From: Patescibacteria group bacterium
GTDB lineage: Bacteria > Patescibacteria > Paceibacteria > UBA6257 > 2-01-FULL-56-20
Assembly (NCBI GenBank): GCA_023484365.1
Contig: JAMDBA010000012.1
Coordinates: 1-26,363 of the forward strand
Reading direction: 5' to 3'
Length of the DNA: 26,363 nt
Shown: one piece after another, positions 12,835-19,487 of the stretch
How positions within the stretch are numbered: position 1 is the first letter of the stretch
How the letters are laid out: every line of letters begins with the position of its first letter
Translations under genes and position numbers: made by a program
Notes under the pieces: model-generated
Seen by the model: the letters and a program-made list of their open reading frames with translations, nothing else
Told to the model about the DNA's origin: nothing
Database searches by the model: none

Positions 12835-14366
12835 AATATTGAAATAGGGCTTTGAAAAGGCGCTTTTAGTATCTCGCTTACTTGGTTTGGCAGAAGATAG
12901 TGGATATTTTTTGCGTCTTGGTTTTGAGGTAAAAAAGTATTGGTTAAAAACATAACTGTTTGGGCGGGCATAGGAATGCCGTTTACCAAAACTCCGCCCG
13001 CCTCAACCACGACGTATTTTTTGGTTTGAACTGGAAAGGTGTTAATTTCATTGGCGATATCAACATAATTTTGATTGAAGGCGCCGGGCACGTTTGGATT
13101 TTGCGCCCACGCTATAAAGTAGGAAGTGTAGGCCTGCACAACTAGCAGAAAAAGAAAAACTACAACGAAAATATTAAATATCAGTTTATTATTATTTAAA
13201 GCGCAGAAAGGAGAGTTGGCTACCTTATCGTATAGCCACCAGCCGCCCAAGGCCGCCAAAATAAACACTGGCGGAATCATTAAAATTGCTCTTAGGGCGT
13301 GAGGAATGCCTTCGTTGGAAATAACAACCGGCAGGGCGGCCAGAATCAGCCAGGACAACAAAAAAGAAAATCTTAATTTTTTGAATTTAGCCGCCGCCAA
13401 GATTAATCCTATTAAAAATAAAATTCCTACCGGCCAAAATAGTTCGGGCGCGCCGGCAAAATTTTGTCGCCAATTATAGTCGCCGTGATAGTTAAACATT
13501 AGGGCGGTTTTAACGATATTTGAGGCCAGGTCTGTTAAAGGATGAGACGAGGCGGAGACGGAAAGCTCGCCGGTCCGGCCGAAGAAATCGGCGGGATGTT
13601 GCAGGAAATAAATCCCTATCGGCAGGGCTACCAAAACAGTGACAGCGATAAAAACGACTGTGGCCGCCCAAAAATTTCTTTTCTTATAAAAATAAGGGAT
13701 AAAAAGCAAAAATAAAATTGGCATCACCCGGAAATCGATATAACTGTAAAATCCTAATCCGAAGAAAATTCCGCCAATCGCCGCGCAGCAAAGATAGCGA
13801 TGTTTTTTTATCCAGTTTAATTCCGGGCCGGTTTTATCCGATTTAGTTTTTTGATTTATTGCTTTGATAAAAAGGTAAGCCGCCCAAACCATAAAGAAGG
13901 GCGACATAATCGCGCGAAAGCCGATGCGGGAAAAAAGGATATGCCAAAAGCTGGTCGCCAAAAGGAATGCCGCGAAAAGAGCAATAGCGTCTTTGTGTTT
14001 AGCCATCTTGCTTTCCGGATCAGTTGATAAAAGTTCTCTGGCTAAAAAGAACAATCCCAAGACGGTAAAAACGCCAAAAAAGGCGCTAGGCAGACGAAGC
14101 ATCCAGGCGGCAGTATTGCCGTTTTCAAGCGGCATAAGATATTTTAAAAATATCGCCTGGATATTCATAAACAATCCCTCGCGGCCGTTGTTCTCGGGAT
14201 AAAAAACTTTAAAATGATTGGTTGCCAGAGCCTCAAGGGCATTGTTGCCGTTCATCGCTTCATCGGGATAAAGTCCTGGCGGGGTGGTGGTTATCTGATA
14301 AAACCGAAGGAAGGCGGTCAGAGCTATTACGACGACAAGGAGAATAATTATTGTTTTTTTGCTCAT
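12822..14366 (-). CDS. GT-C fold glycosyltransferase, PMT/ArnT (GT39/GT83)-like membrane protein
   Basis: 514 residues with about ten to eleven transmembrane helices. After the first helix (TIIILLVVVIALTAFLRFY) comes the first extracytoplasmic loop, PPGLYPDEAMNGNNAL, whose D35-E36 pair matches the catalytic Asp region of dolichyl-phosphate-mannose-type and ArnT-type transferases. A second conserved stretch, GREGLFMNIQAIFLKYLMP, follows, then membrane helices up to about residue 415. A soluble C-terminal tail of about 95 residues (VPGAFNQNYVDIANEINTFP, then a strand-rich part) closes the protein. Such enzymes move a sugar from a polyprenyl-phosphate carrier to an acceptor on the outer face of the membrane; donor and acceptor cannot be told here. 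There is no Shine-Dalgarno sequence; a TAGAAT box lies at 14382-14377. The gene has no visible terminator and converges on the PagL-like gene. Confidence 0.85.
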   Translation of the reverse strand: MSKKTIIILLVVVIALTAFLRFYQITTTPPGLYPDEAMNGNNALEALATNHFKVFYPENNGREGLFMNIQAIFLKYLMPLENGNTAAWMLRLPSAFFGVFTVLGLFFLARELLSTDPESKMAKHKDAIALFAAFLLATSFWHILFSRIGFRAIMSPFFMVWAAYLFIKAINQKTKSDKTGPELNWIKKHRYLCCAAIGGIFFGLGFYSYIDFRVMPILFLLFIPYFYKKRNFWAATVVFIAVTVLVALPIGIYFLQHPADFFGRTGELSVSASSHPLTDLASNIVKTALMFNYHGDYNWRQNFAGAPELFWPVGILFLIGLILAAAKFKKLRFSFLLSWLILAALPVVISNEGIPHALRAILMIPPVFILAALGGWWLYDKVANSPFCALNNNKLIFNIFVVVFLFLLVVQAYTSYFIAWAQNPNVPGAFNQNYVDIANEINTFPVQTKKYVVVEAGGVLVNGIPMPAQTVMFLTNTFLPQNQDAKNIHYLLPNQVSEILKAPFQSPISIFYLR

Positions 14367-14396
14367 TGGTAGTTCAATTCTATAATTTTTGGCAGC

Positions 14397-14425
14397 AAAA
14401 ATAAACCCCCGAAATTCGGGGGTTT
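14397..14425 (-). terminator. Intrinsic terminator of the 118-residue gene
   Basis: AAACCCCCG pairs with CGGGGGTTT around a short AAATT loop (14403-14425), followed on the minus strand by ATTTTTGC. It lies 8 bp after the stop and directly upstream of the glycosyltransferase promoter region. Confidence 0.88.
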
Positions 14426-14432
14426 AAAATTA

Positions 14433-14789
14433 TTAATTAAGACCTGACTTTTTGGCATATATCAGCCACGCATCTTCTCCTGTTTCCAGATAAATACATT
14501 TTTCTCCTATCGAATAGGCAATATTGGCGATAAATTTTTCCAAAACCGGAATTTTCTCTTTTCCTAAAAAGGCAACCGTAAAACGGCGGTGTTCATCGTA
14601 TTCCTCTTTGCCGTTTTCTTTCCAGTAGCCGAAAATATTTCCGGTATCAACGGTATAACTGTTAAAATTTTTGGTTAAAAAATTATGGATGACATCTTCA
14701 ATTTTCCCTTTTTTGGTGCGTTTCTTTAATTTAAGCGACGGGACAAGGAAAACAGCCATTTTGCCTAATGATTCTTTTTTTATTTTCAT
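14433..14789 (-). CDS. Small cytosolic protein of unknown function (118 aa)
   Basis: No signal peptide or membrane helix. After a basic N-terminus (MKIKKESLGKMAVFLVPSLKLKKRTKKGKIEDVI) come alternating strands and helices: HNFLTKNFNSYTVDTGNIFGYW, YDEHRRFTVAFLG, KIPVLEKFIANIAYSIGEKCIYLET and EDAWLIYAK. The pattern 'T.d.G..g.W.......E.rr....' is reminiscent of the ferredoxin-like DUF3574 proteins, but the match is too weak to assign. AAGGAAG lies 3 bp upstream of the ATG. It has its own promoter (14825-14853) and terminator. Confidence 0.82.
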   Translation of the reverse strand: MKIKKESLGKMAVFLVPSLKLKKRTKKGKIEDVIHNFLTKNFNSYTVDTGNIFGYWKENGKEEYDEHRRFTVAFLGKEKIPVLEKFIANIAYSIGEKCIYLETGEDAWLIYAKKSGLN

Positions 14790-14824
14790 TTTCTTCCTTT
14801 TAATTATTTTAAAAATCTATTGGT

Positions 14825-14853
14825 ATTATTCGTTAAATTTTGTTTTTTGTCAA
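14825..14853 (-). promoter_or_regulatory. Promoter of the 118-residue gene
   Basis: On the minus strand TTGACA (14853-14848), a 17-bp spacer, AATAAT (14830-14825). The leader is about 30 nt. Confidence 0.8.
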
Positions 14854-14890
14854 AGTATTGGAAGTCACAAATAAAACTTGGCGTTTCCAA

Positions 14891-14917
14891 AATAAAAAGC
14901 CCCTCCGGGAAGGGGCT
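14891..14917 (-). terminator. Intrinsic terminator of the gp88-like gene
   Basis: AGCCCCT (14898-14904) pairs with AGGGGCT (14911-14917), loop CCGGGA, then TTTTATTTT on the minus strand. It lies 12 bp after the stop. Confidence 0.9.
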
Positions 14918-14929
14918 AAGGTTTTAATT

Positions 14930-15505
14930 CTAGTGCGGCGTGAAGCGCACGCTTTTTCTTTCGAACCAGCAACGATAGCCGCATTTTTCGCAATCATTAA
15001 CGCAGTCTATAACATCCTGATTTTTGGCTTCCGGTATCGTATCTATCATAGCCAAGGGCAGTTCCATAAACGGAGAAGGGAGTGAAGAATCTAAGCTTTC
15101 GCGGACAATAAAATTCGGAAGAGAATTAAGCTTATAAATTTCTTCTTTGAAGTCGCGCCTTTTGGTCGTAGTTCGGAATAGCGCCTCCGGGCATTGGCTG
15201 GCGATGGCTATCCATTTTCCAATATATTCTTTGCTATAAAAGTCTCCACTGGAATGGACGCGAACCAATTTAATTTTGCGTTTTTTTATTTCTTCAACGG
15301 CTAAATCGGCAAAATTATCAATTTTAGAAATTTGATAGCGATTTTTTGCCGCTTCTATAACGCTTGGCAGCCTGAAGTTATTTTTCAGCGCGTAGCAATT
15401 CTTGCGGCACCACGGCGTGGGTTTGCAGGTCGTCAGCGGAGGGATGTTAAAAATATAAACTTTCTTGCCCATCTTGGAGTTTCCCTTAATAAAAATGTAG
15501 CTCAT
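14930..15505 (-). CDS. Phage gene-product-88-like cysteine-rich protein
   Basis: 191 residues. Features recalling the phage 'gene product 88' family are an early LTTCKPTPWCRKNCYA segment (C27, C33, C37; family: 'tCPga...CYA'), a helical NRY region, and VRVHSSGDFYSKEYIGKWIAIA at 81-102, matching the family core 'vRvH.sGDFyS..Y...W..i'. A second cysteine cluster is added at C168, C172, C175 and C179 (DCVNDCEKCGYRCW). Seven well-spaced cysteines suggest a bound metal or iron-sulfur centre (inference). The biochemical role of the family is unknown to me. The start at 15505 is chosen because AAGGAG (15517-15512) lies 6 bp upstream; the in-frame ATG at 15511 directly abuts the site. Own promoter and terminator; no phage genes lie beside it. 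Confidence 0.75.
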   Translation of the reverse strand: MSYIFIKGNSKMGKKVYIFNIPPLTTCKPTPWCRKNCYALKNNFRLPSVIEAAKNRYQISKIDNFADLAVEEIKKRKIKLVRVHSSGDFYSKEYIGKWIAIASQCPEALFRTTTKRRDFKEEIYKLNSLPNFIVRESLDSSLPSPFMELPLAMIDTIPEAKNQDVIDCVNDCEKCGYRCWFERKSVRFTPH

Positions 15506-15539
15506 ATGCATCTCCTTCTATTTTTAAATATCTATCAGG

Positions 15540-15568
15540 ATTATCCTTGAAATTTAGTTTTTTATCAA
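15540..15568 (-). promoter_or_regulatory. Promoter of the gp88-like gene
   Basis: On the minus strand TTGATA (15568-15563), a 17-bp spacer, GATAAT (15545-15540). It lies between the ncRNA terminator and the gene, so the gene does not depend on the ncRNA promoter. Confidence 0.78.
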
Positions 15569-15598
15569 GTGTCGCGGTTTAGCGGATGGTTTTAGAAA

Positions 15599-15627
15599 TA
15601 AAATAGGGGCTCCGTTGTGGAGCCCCT
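15599..15627 (-). terminator. Intrinsic terminator of the structured ncRNA
   Basis: Perfect 9-bp stem AGGGGCTCC with GGAGCCCCT (15605-15627), loop ACAAC, followed on the minus strand by ATTTTATTT. Confidence 0.92.
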
Positions 15628-15808
15628 CTACTTGTCTGCTCTCCATGGCGAGCAGAGGCCGATATAGGCAGTTTTGGATTGGCCAATTTCCAAAACTGGG
15701 GCAGATATGCTTGGTCGGCGGCTTTTGCTGCCCACTGTCATCACGCCGACCGAGAGCTGTCAGTAGCCCAGCAGAAGACCGCTCTCATCGTCTTTCTGTT
15801 AGGATTAA
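15605..15808 (-). ncRNA. Strongly structured non-coding RNA, about 200 nt, family not recognised
   Basis: A perfect-consensus promoter lies just upstream and a strong terminator closes the unit. Read on the minus strand, the sequence can form: stem A, CAGAAAGAC (15798-15790) with GTCTTCTG (15779-15772), one bulge; GAGAGC in its loop (15786-15781) with GCTCTC (15757-15752), a pseudoknot; stem B, GGTCGGCG (15751-15744) with CGCCGACC (15720-15713), 8 bp; GGGCAG in its loop (15733-15728) with CTGCCC (15704-15699), a second pseudoknot; stem C, CAGTTTTGGA (15698-15689) with TCCAAAACTG (15678-15669), 10 bp; stem D, TCTGCTC (15656-15650) with GAGCAGA (15641-15635), whose loop holds the self-complementary CCATGG; then the terminator. 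It lacks the hallmarks I know for tmRNA, RNase P RNA and SRP RNA. A 37-codon ORF (15741-15628) has no ribosome site. It is GC-rich compared with the flanks. Confidence 0.75.
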
Positions 15809-15813
15809 CTTAA

Positions 15814-15841
15814 ATTATAGCAAGCTAAAATAATTTGTCAA
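15814..15841 (-). promoter_or_regulatory. Perfect-consensus promoter of the structured ncRNA
   Basis: On the minus strand TTGACA (15841-15836), a 16-bp spacer, TATAAT (15819-15814). Both boxes match the sigma70 consensus exactly, more closely than any other promoter in the window. The start would be near 15806-15809. Confidence 0.92.
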
Positions 15842-15943
15842 GTGATTGAAAATTTTAAAAGGCGAGGAATTGTTTTTTGTATTTAATTGTATTTTTTAAA
15901 ATATATCGTTCGCGCGATAATTTAACTGTTGGAAATGAGGTAA

Positions 15944-15981
15944 ATAAAAAACCGCTCCGGTGTTTTGCCGGAGCGATTTTT
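15944..15981. terminator. Intrinsic terminator of the 56-residue zinc-ribbon gene
   Basis: 8-bp stem CGCTCCGG (15953-15960) with CCGGAGCG (15968-15975), loop TGTTTTG. T runs follow on both strands, so it could work both ways; on the minus strand it follows the stop by 9 bp. Confidence 0.88.
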
Positions 15982-15984
15982 TAT

Positions 15985-16155
15985 TTAGCGGTTATAGCTT
16001 TGCTTTTTAGCGCGGTAACAATTGCGGCAGACAAGCTGGTCTAACCTGTTTTCATCCGGCTCAAACGGGAGTTCGGTTATAGGAGCTTTGCATTTTGAAC
16101 AAACCCAGTTGCCTTTATAAGTTGGTCTTGGGTTATTTTGGTTTTGGGAATCCAT
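15985..16155 (-). CDS. Small CxxC-CxxC zinc-ribbon protein (56 aa)
   Basis: 56 residues with two zinc-knuckle pairs, C19-x2-C22 in NWVCSKC and C43-x2-C46 in LVCRNCYR. Between them lies ITELPFEPDENRL, which closely recalls the conserved 'ITELPFEP' stretch of the short CxxC-x17-CxxC proteins common in candidate-phylum bacteria. The upstream NPRPTYKGNW also fits. Zinc is probably bound by the four cysteines; a nucleic-acid or protein-binding role is only inferred. No Shine-Dalgarno sequence precedes the ATG and the leader region is very AT-rich (a TATAAA at 16171-16166). The downstream terminator supports a real gene. Confidence 0.85.
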   Translation of the reverse strand: MDSQNQNNPRPTYKGNWVCSKCKAPITELPFEPDENRLDQLVCRNCYRAKKQSYNR

Positions 16156-16444
16156 TTGTTTATTTTTTATATTTTTTCGCCTCTTTGATTAACTAATCAT
16201 AATTGAGCGTTCTTGTCGCGTCAATCGTACGTAGACTCATAAGTTTTTTTAGCGGAGGTTTGCTCTGCGCCGAAAACATAAAGATTTCTAGCGCGGGGTT
16301 TGTCCCGTTAGAATCTTAAGAAAAGCATTTGATTATGTATAAGAACAAGCCGTAGACGATTTTACTCATAGATCAGGTAATAATTAATAATTTAAATTAA
16401 CTTCTAACGGAGTTTATAAATTAACTGATATTTTGTTAAGATTA
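16156..16444. other. Intergenic region between the zinc-ribbon gene and argS
   Basis: This 289-bp divergent gap should hold promoters for both sides, but no pair of boxes is clear. It contains an imperfect hairpin near 16288-16322 (AGATTTCTAGCGCGGG against CCCGTTAGAATCT). No gene is seen. Confidence 0.4.
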
Positions 16445-18076
16445 ATGATGTTAAGCGATACTATGCGGGAAAAAATAAAAAAAATTATTTTAAAATGCGT
16501 GAGCGTAAAAGCTGATTTTGAGATTTCCAAATCTCCGCGCGCCGATTTCGGCGATTATTCAAGTAATATTGCCTTAAAAATAGCCGCCGAAAAGCACGAG
16601 AATCCTCTTGTTGTCGCCGAAGAATTGAAAGAGAGGATTTTTAAATTAGCGCCAAAAGGGTTTTTTTTGAAAATTGAGGCAGCCAGACCGGGTTTTTTGA
16701 ATTTTTTCCTGTCGCCGGAAATTTTAGAAAAAGAATTTTATGAAATTTTTAAAAAAAACTACGGCCGGGGCAGCGCGAAAAAAGAAAAAATCCAGCTGGA
16801 ATTTATTTCCGCCAATCCGACCGGTCCTCTGACTCTGGCAAACGGACGCGGCGGTTTTTGGGGTGATGTCCTGGCTAGGATTTTTGAATTTTCCGGATAT
16901 AAAATTGAAAGAGAATACTATGTCAACGACACCGGAAACCAGATTTTAACTTTGGGAAAATCGGCGCTGGCTTTTTTAGGCATAATTCCTGACGAAGAAA
17001 ATTTTTATCAAGGGGATTATTTAAGGAAGTGGGCGGCTGAAAACGAATCTTTTATTAAAAAGAATAAAATTAAACCGGTTTTAGTCGGCGAAAAAGCCGC
17101 GGCTTATTTTTTGAAGGAAATCAAAAAAGTTTTGACTGCCGCCGATATTAAATTCAACCGTTTTACTTCCGAGAAAAAAGAAATCCATCAAAAAGGACTT
17201 ATTAATGAAGTTTTAAAAATTTTTAAAAAATCAGAATTGGTTTATGAGAGAGACGGCGCGCTTTGGCTTAAAACTACTAATTTCGGCGATGATAAGGACA
17301 GGGTTTTGATAACCAGCGACAAATTTCCTACTTATTTTTTAGCTGACGCCGCTCACTACTTGGAAACTAAAAAAAGAGGATTTGCCAAAAAAATAATTAT
17401 TTTAGGTCCGGATCATTACGGCTACGTAAAAAGAATTCAGGCGGCGGCGCAAATTATCGGCCTTAAAAAATCCGAAGTCCTAATAACCCAAACAGTTAGA
17501 TTGGTTTCCGGCGGCGAAGAAGTAAAAATGTCTAAAAGAAAAGGAGAATTTATAACTTTTGAAGATTTAATTAAAGACGTTGGCGTTGACGCGGCGAGAC
17601 ATTTCTTTTTAATGACTTCACTAAGCACTCATTTGGATTTTGATTTGGCGCTCGCCAAAGAGCGATCGGTTAAAAATCCGGTTTATTATATTCAATATGC
17701 CTATGTCCGCGCCAAAAAAATAATTGAGAAGGCGGGAAAAATAAAAGGCAAGATTCACCCCCCAATCTTTTTCAAAAAAGATAGGAGGGTAAATTTCCGG
17801 CTTTTGGGCGAACCGGCCGATTTGAACCTTATTAAAAAGATGATAGAGTTTTCCGATATTATTGAAAAAATCTCGTTAAATTATGAGGCCAATCATTTGG
17901 CTATATACGCGCAGGAATTGGCGGCCGCCTTCCATAATTTTTACGAAAAAGAAAGAATTATTGGCATTGACGACAAAGATTTGGCTTTGAGCCGGCTGGC
18001 GCTGGTGAGAGCCTACTTAATAGTTTTAGGCAGGGCTTTGGATATTTTAGGCATTTCCAAGCCGGAAGAAATGTAG
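16445..18076 (+). CDS. argS: Arginyl-tRNA synthetase
   Basis: Class I aminoacyl-tRNA synthetase charging tRNA-Arg; 543 residues, usual length. An N-terminal additional domain (about 7-95; SPRADFGDYSSNIA) is followed by the catalytic domain with FISANPTGPL, GYKIEREYYVNDTGNQI, and the KMSK loop intact at 361-364. The C-terminal DALR anticodon domain ends LVRAYLIVLGRALDILGI. The HIGH signature is altered: the expected 'GPLHIGHGR' reads GPLTLANGR (TLAN at 130-133). A palindromic repeat in frame supplies about 12 residues, HPPIFFKKDRRV at 438-449, between the catalytic and anticodon domains. The start is uncertain: TTG 16433, ATG 16445 or 16448, and ATG 16463 (MREKIKKII) are all possible, none with a Shine-Dalgarno sequence. 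No terminator follows. Confidence 0.93.
   Translation: MMLSDTMREKIKKIILKCVSVKADFEISKSPRADFGDYSSNIALKIAAEKHENPLVVAEELKERIFKLAPKGFFLKIEAARPGFLNFFLSPEILEKEFYEIFKKNYGRGSAKKEKIQLEFISANPTGPLTLANGRGGFWGDVLARIFEFSGYKIEREYYVNDTGNQILTLGKSALAFLGIIPDEENFYQGDYLRKWAAENESFIKKNKIKPVLVGEKAAAYFLKEIKKVLTAADIKFNRFTSEKKEIHQKGLINEVLKIFKKSELVYERDGALWLKTTNFGDDKDRVLITSDKFPTYFLADAAHYLETKKRGFAKKIIILGPDHYGYVKRIQAAAQIIGLKKSEVLITQTVRLVSGGEEVKMSKRKGEFITFEDLIKDVGVDAARHFFLMTSLSTHLDFDLALAKERSVKNPVYYIQYAYVRAKKIIEKAGKIKGKIHPPIFFKKDRRVNFRLLGEPADLNLIKKMIEFSDIIEKISLNYEANHLAIYAQELAAAFHNFYEKERIIGIDDKDLALSRLALVRAYLIVLGRALDILGISKPEEM
17756..17791 (+). repeat. Palindromic element inside argS, related to the MITE-like arms
   Basis: The sequence can fold with 17757-17772 pairing with 17776-17790 apart from two mismatches. 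Each half reads ACCC.CC.ATCTTTTT, the arm sequence of the repeats at 8221-8445. It is exactly 12 codons long and keeps the argS frame open. Confidence 0.6.
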
Positions 18077-18087
18077 GCAGATTATTA

Positions 18088-18115
18088 TTGAAATTTGTGA
18101 AACCGGCGCTATAAT
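18088..18115 (+). promoter_or_regulatory. Promoter of the 168-residue gene
   Basis: TTGAAA (18088-18093), 16-bp spacer, perfect TATAAT (18110-18115). The leader would be only about 11 nt, without a Shine-Dalgarno sequence. Confidence 0.65.
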
Positions 18116-18132
18116 TTAAATAAAATAAAATT

Positions 18133-18639
18133 ATGCCAAAATTTGAATTTCCAAGTGAATATTTCTCGGAAGAGAAAGAAGAGAATAAGCGATTAAATAA
18201 GCCTGGAGAAAAAAAGAAATTTATCTCCATTGAAGATTTGCCTTCAGATTCTTTAACTCCCGAAGAAATAGCCATCGCCGAAGAAGCTAGGCTGCAAAAG
18301 GAGAGGGGCGAAGCTCTAAATTCCGAAGAAGGCCATTCCGTTGATTCGTCGCGGGAGGAGGATGGGTTTGAAAGGATCCAGATTGAAAGGAGTTTAAACA
18401 AAGAAGATGAAGAGCGGCAAAGGCTGGAGAATACAGCCGGCAAAATTTTACCCAAAGAAATACTGGAAAAACCGTCTTTTAATACGGCTTTGCGCGAGCA
18501 ATCTACGAAAGAAAGATCCGCCGCTTTAAACCGCAAAATATCCAGGGTTCTTGGCAAATCAAGGAGAAATCAGGGCCGGAAACCGGAATATAAAGATAAG
18601 AGGTCAACCGATATCCCATCGGAATCATTGGCGGAATAA
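18133..18639 (+). CDS. Charged, probably disordered protein of unknown function (168 aa)
   Basis: 168 residues, very rich in Glu, Lys, Ser and Arg with few hydrophobic residues and no cysteine, signal peptide or membrane helix. The first part is acidic (PSEYFSEEKEENKRL, then SIEDLPSDSLTPEEIAIAEEARLQKERGE). The middle is a possible helix (ERSLNKEDEERQRLENTAGKILPKEI). The last 45 residues are basic (KERSAALNRKISRVLGKSRRNQGRKPEYKDKR). This suggests a flexible protein that might bind a nucleic acid or a partner. No family is recognised. It has its own promoter and a terminator 22 bp after the stop. Confidence 0.75.
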   Translation: MPKFEFPSEYFSEEKEENKRLNKPGEKKKFISIEDLPSDSLTPEEIAIAEEARLQKERGEALNSEEGHSVDSSREEDGFERIQIERSLNKEDEERQRLENTAGKILPKEILEKPSFNTALREQSTKERSAALNRKISRVLGKSRRNQGRKPEYKDKRSTDIPSESLAE

Positions 18640-18660
18640 TCGCGCCCGACAGCCGATTAA

Positions 18661-18688
18661 AGGAGCCGCCAATAACGGCTCCTTTTTT
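18661..18688 (+). terminator. Intrinsic terminator of the 168-residue gene
   Basis: 8-bp stem AGGAGCCG (18661-18668) with CGGCTCCT (18676-18683), loop CCAATAA, six T residues. It lies 27 bp upstream of the smpB start. Confidence 0.9.
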
Positions 18689-18702
18689 ATTATAAAAAAA
18701 TT

Positions 18703-18708
18703 TATAAT
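18703..18708 (+). promoter_or_regulatory. -10 box of smpB, predicted leaderless
   Basis: A perfect TATAAT ends 7 bp before the ATG at 18715. The -35 region falls on the upstream terminator stem and is not consensus. No Shine-Dalgarno sequence is present. Confidence 0.5.
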
Positions 18709-18714
18709 AAAAAT

Positions 18715-19152
18715 ATGGCAAGTTTATCGGAAAACAGAAAAGCGCGGTTTGATTACGCCGTTTCGGAAAATTTAACGGCGGGTTTGGAGTTAAAAGGATT
18801 TGAAGTCAAAAGCGCCAAAAACGGTCGCGCCAATTTGGCGGGCGCGCAGGCGATTTATCGCGGCGGGGAGTTTTGGCTGGTGGGTGTTGATATTCCGCCC
18901 TATCAGCCAAAAAATATTCCAGCTGATTACGACAGCCGGCGCAGCCGGCGCCTGCTTTTAACCCATCAAGAAATAAATTATCTTGCCGGCCGGCTTAAAG
19001 AGAAAGGATCAACGCTGATTCCTTTGAGGTTATTTTTAAAAAATAATTTTGTGAAGGTGGAATTAGGACTCGCTCATCGCAAAAAGAAAACAGACAAGCG
19101 CGAGATCATTAAGAAAGAAATAGCCAGAAGAGAAATGAGAGTCAGCGGTTAG
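18715..19152 (+). CDS. smpB: SsrA-binding protein SmpB
   Basis: 145 residues, the usual length. SmpB binds the tRNA-like part of tmRNA and brings it to stalled ribosomes in trans-translation. Hallmarks in order: NRKARFDYAVSENLTAGLELKGFEVKSAKNGRANLAGA, FWLVGVDIPPYQPKN, the SRRSRRLLLTHQEI helix, KGSTLIPLRLFLKNNFVKVELGLAHRKKKTDKRE, and a basic C-terminal tail (IIKKEIARREMR) that normally enters the mRNA channel. The usual 'gkGkk.yDKR' segment reads AHRKKKTDKR. The predicted transcript is leaderless. No tmRNA gene is visible in the window, and no terminator is seen after the gene. Confidence 0.96.
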   Translation: MASLSENRKARFDYAVSENLTAGLELKGFEVKSAKNGRANLAGAQAIYRGGEFWLVGVDIPPYQPKNIPADYDSRRSRRLLLTHQEINYLAGRLKEKGSTLIPLRLFLKNNFVKVELGLAHRKKKTDKREIIKKEIARREMRVSG

Positions 19153-19487
19153 AATGCAGAACTTAGTATTTAGCGGACAACAAAACAAAATTATGTTGAT
19201 TATTTTTGGAAACAAAATAATCTGGTAGCGGTCAGGCCGATTAATTATTCATAAATAATTTTAGGCATTAAAACCCTGAACCAAATTTTTGTTATTAAAC
19301 GTAATTATAAAATAATCTAAAATCAGTGTGATTTATTGCGATTGCTGACTAGCGACGATATTAATCTTGCCCGGTAAAAATATAAATTTATTATACTTTT
19401 CACTCGCTTGCGATTTGCAATATAATTATTATAAATAAGTAAGGTAAAAATTAAGGTCGTTTTTAAAATATATTTTATATTTAATAA
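19153..19487. other. Intergenic region between smpB and htrA
   Basis: 335 bp with no convincing gene. It starts with a worn copy of the AT-rich repeat unit (19150-19185). The bases 19230-19280 (GGCCGATTAATTATTCATAAA) recall the interior of the MITE-like repeats, but too loosely to call. TTGCGA (19408-19413) with TATAAA (19430-19435), 16 bp apart, could be an upstream promoter of htrA. Confidence 0.4.
19476..19481 (+). promoter_or_regulatory. -10 box of htrA, possibly leaderless
   Basis: TATATT ends 7 bp before the ATG at 19488. There is no recognisable -35 box, and the region is so AT-rich that chance cannot be excluded. Confidence 0.3.

Noticed and set aside
14671..15085. Plus-strand open frames opposite the 118-residue and gp88-like genes
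   Set aside because: They cross terminators and promoters of well-formed minus-strand cassettes.
15605..15808. The structured RNA as a riboswitch for the downstream gp88-like gene
   Set aside because: A full terminator closes the unit, and the gene has its own promoter after it. A long readthrough role cannot be excluded but is not needed.
15605..15808. The structured RNA as tmRNA, partner of the SmpB in the window
   Set aside because: It is too short and has no tRNA-like ends, no T-loop sequence and no tag frame ending in Ala-Ala.
17958..18557. A 199-codon minus-strand open frame over the end of argS and the 168-residue gene
   Set aside because: It is Ser-rich shadow sequence opposite two better-supported genes and has no signals.
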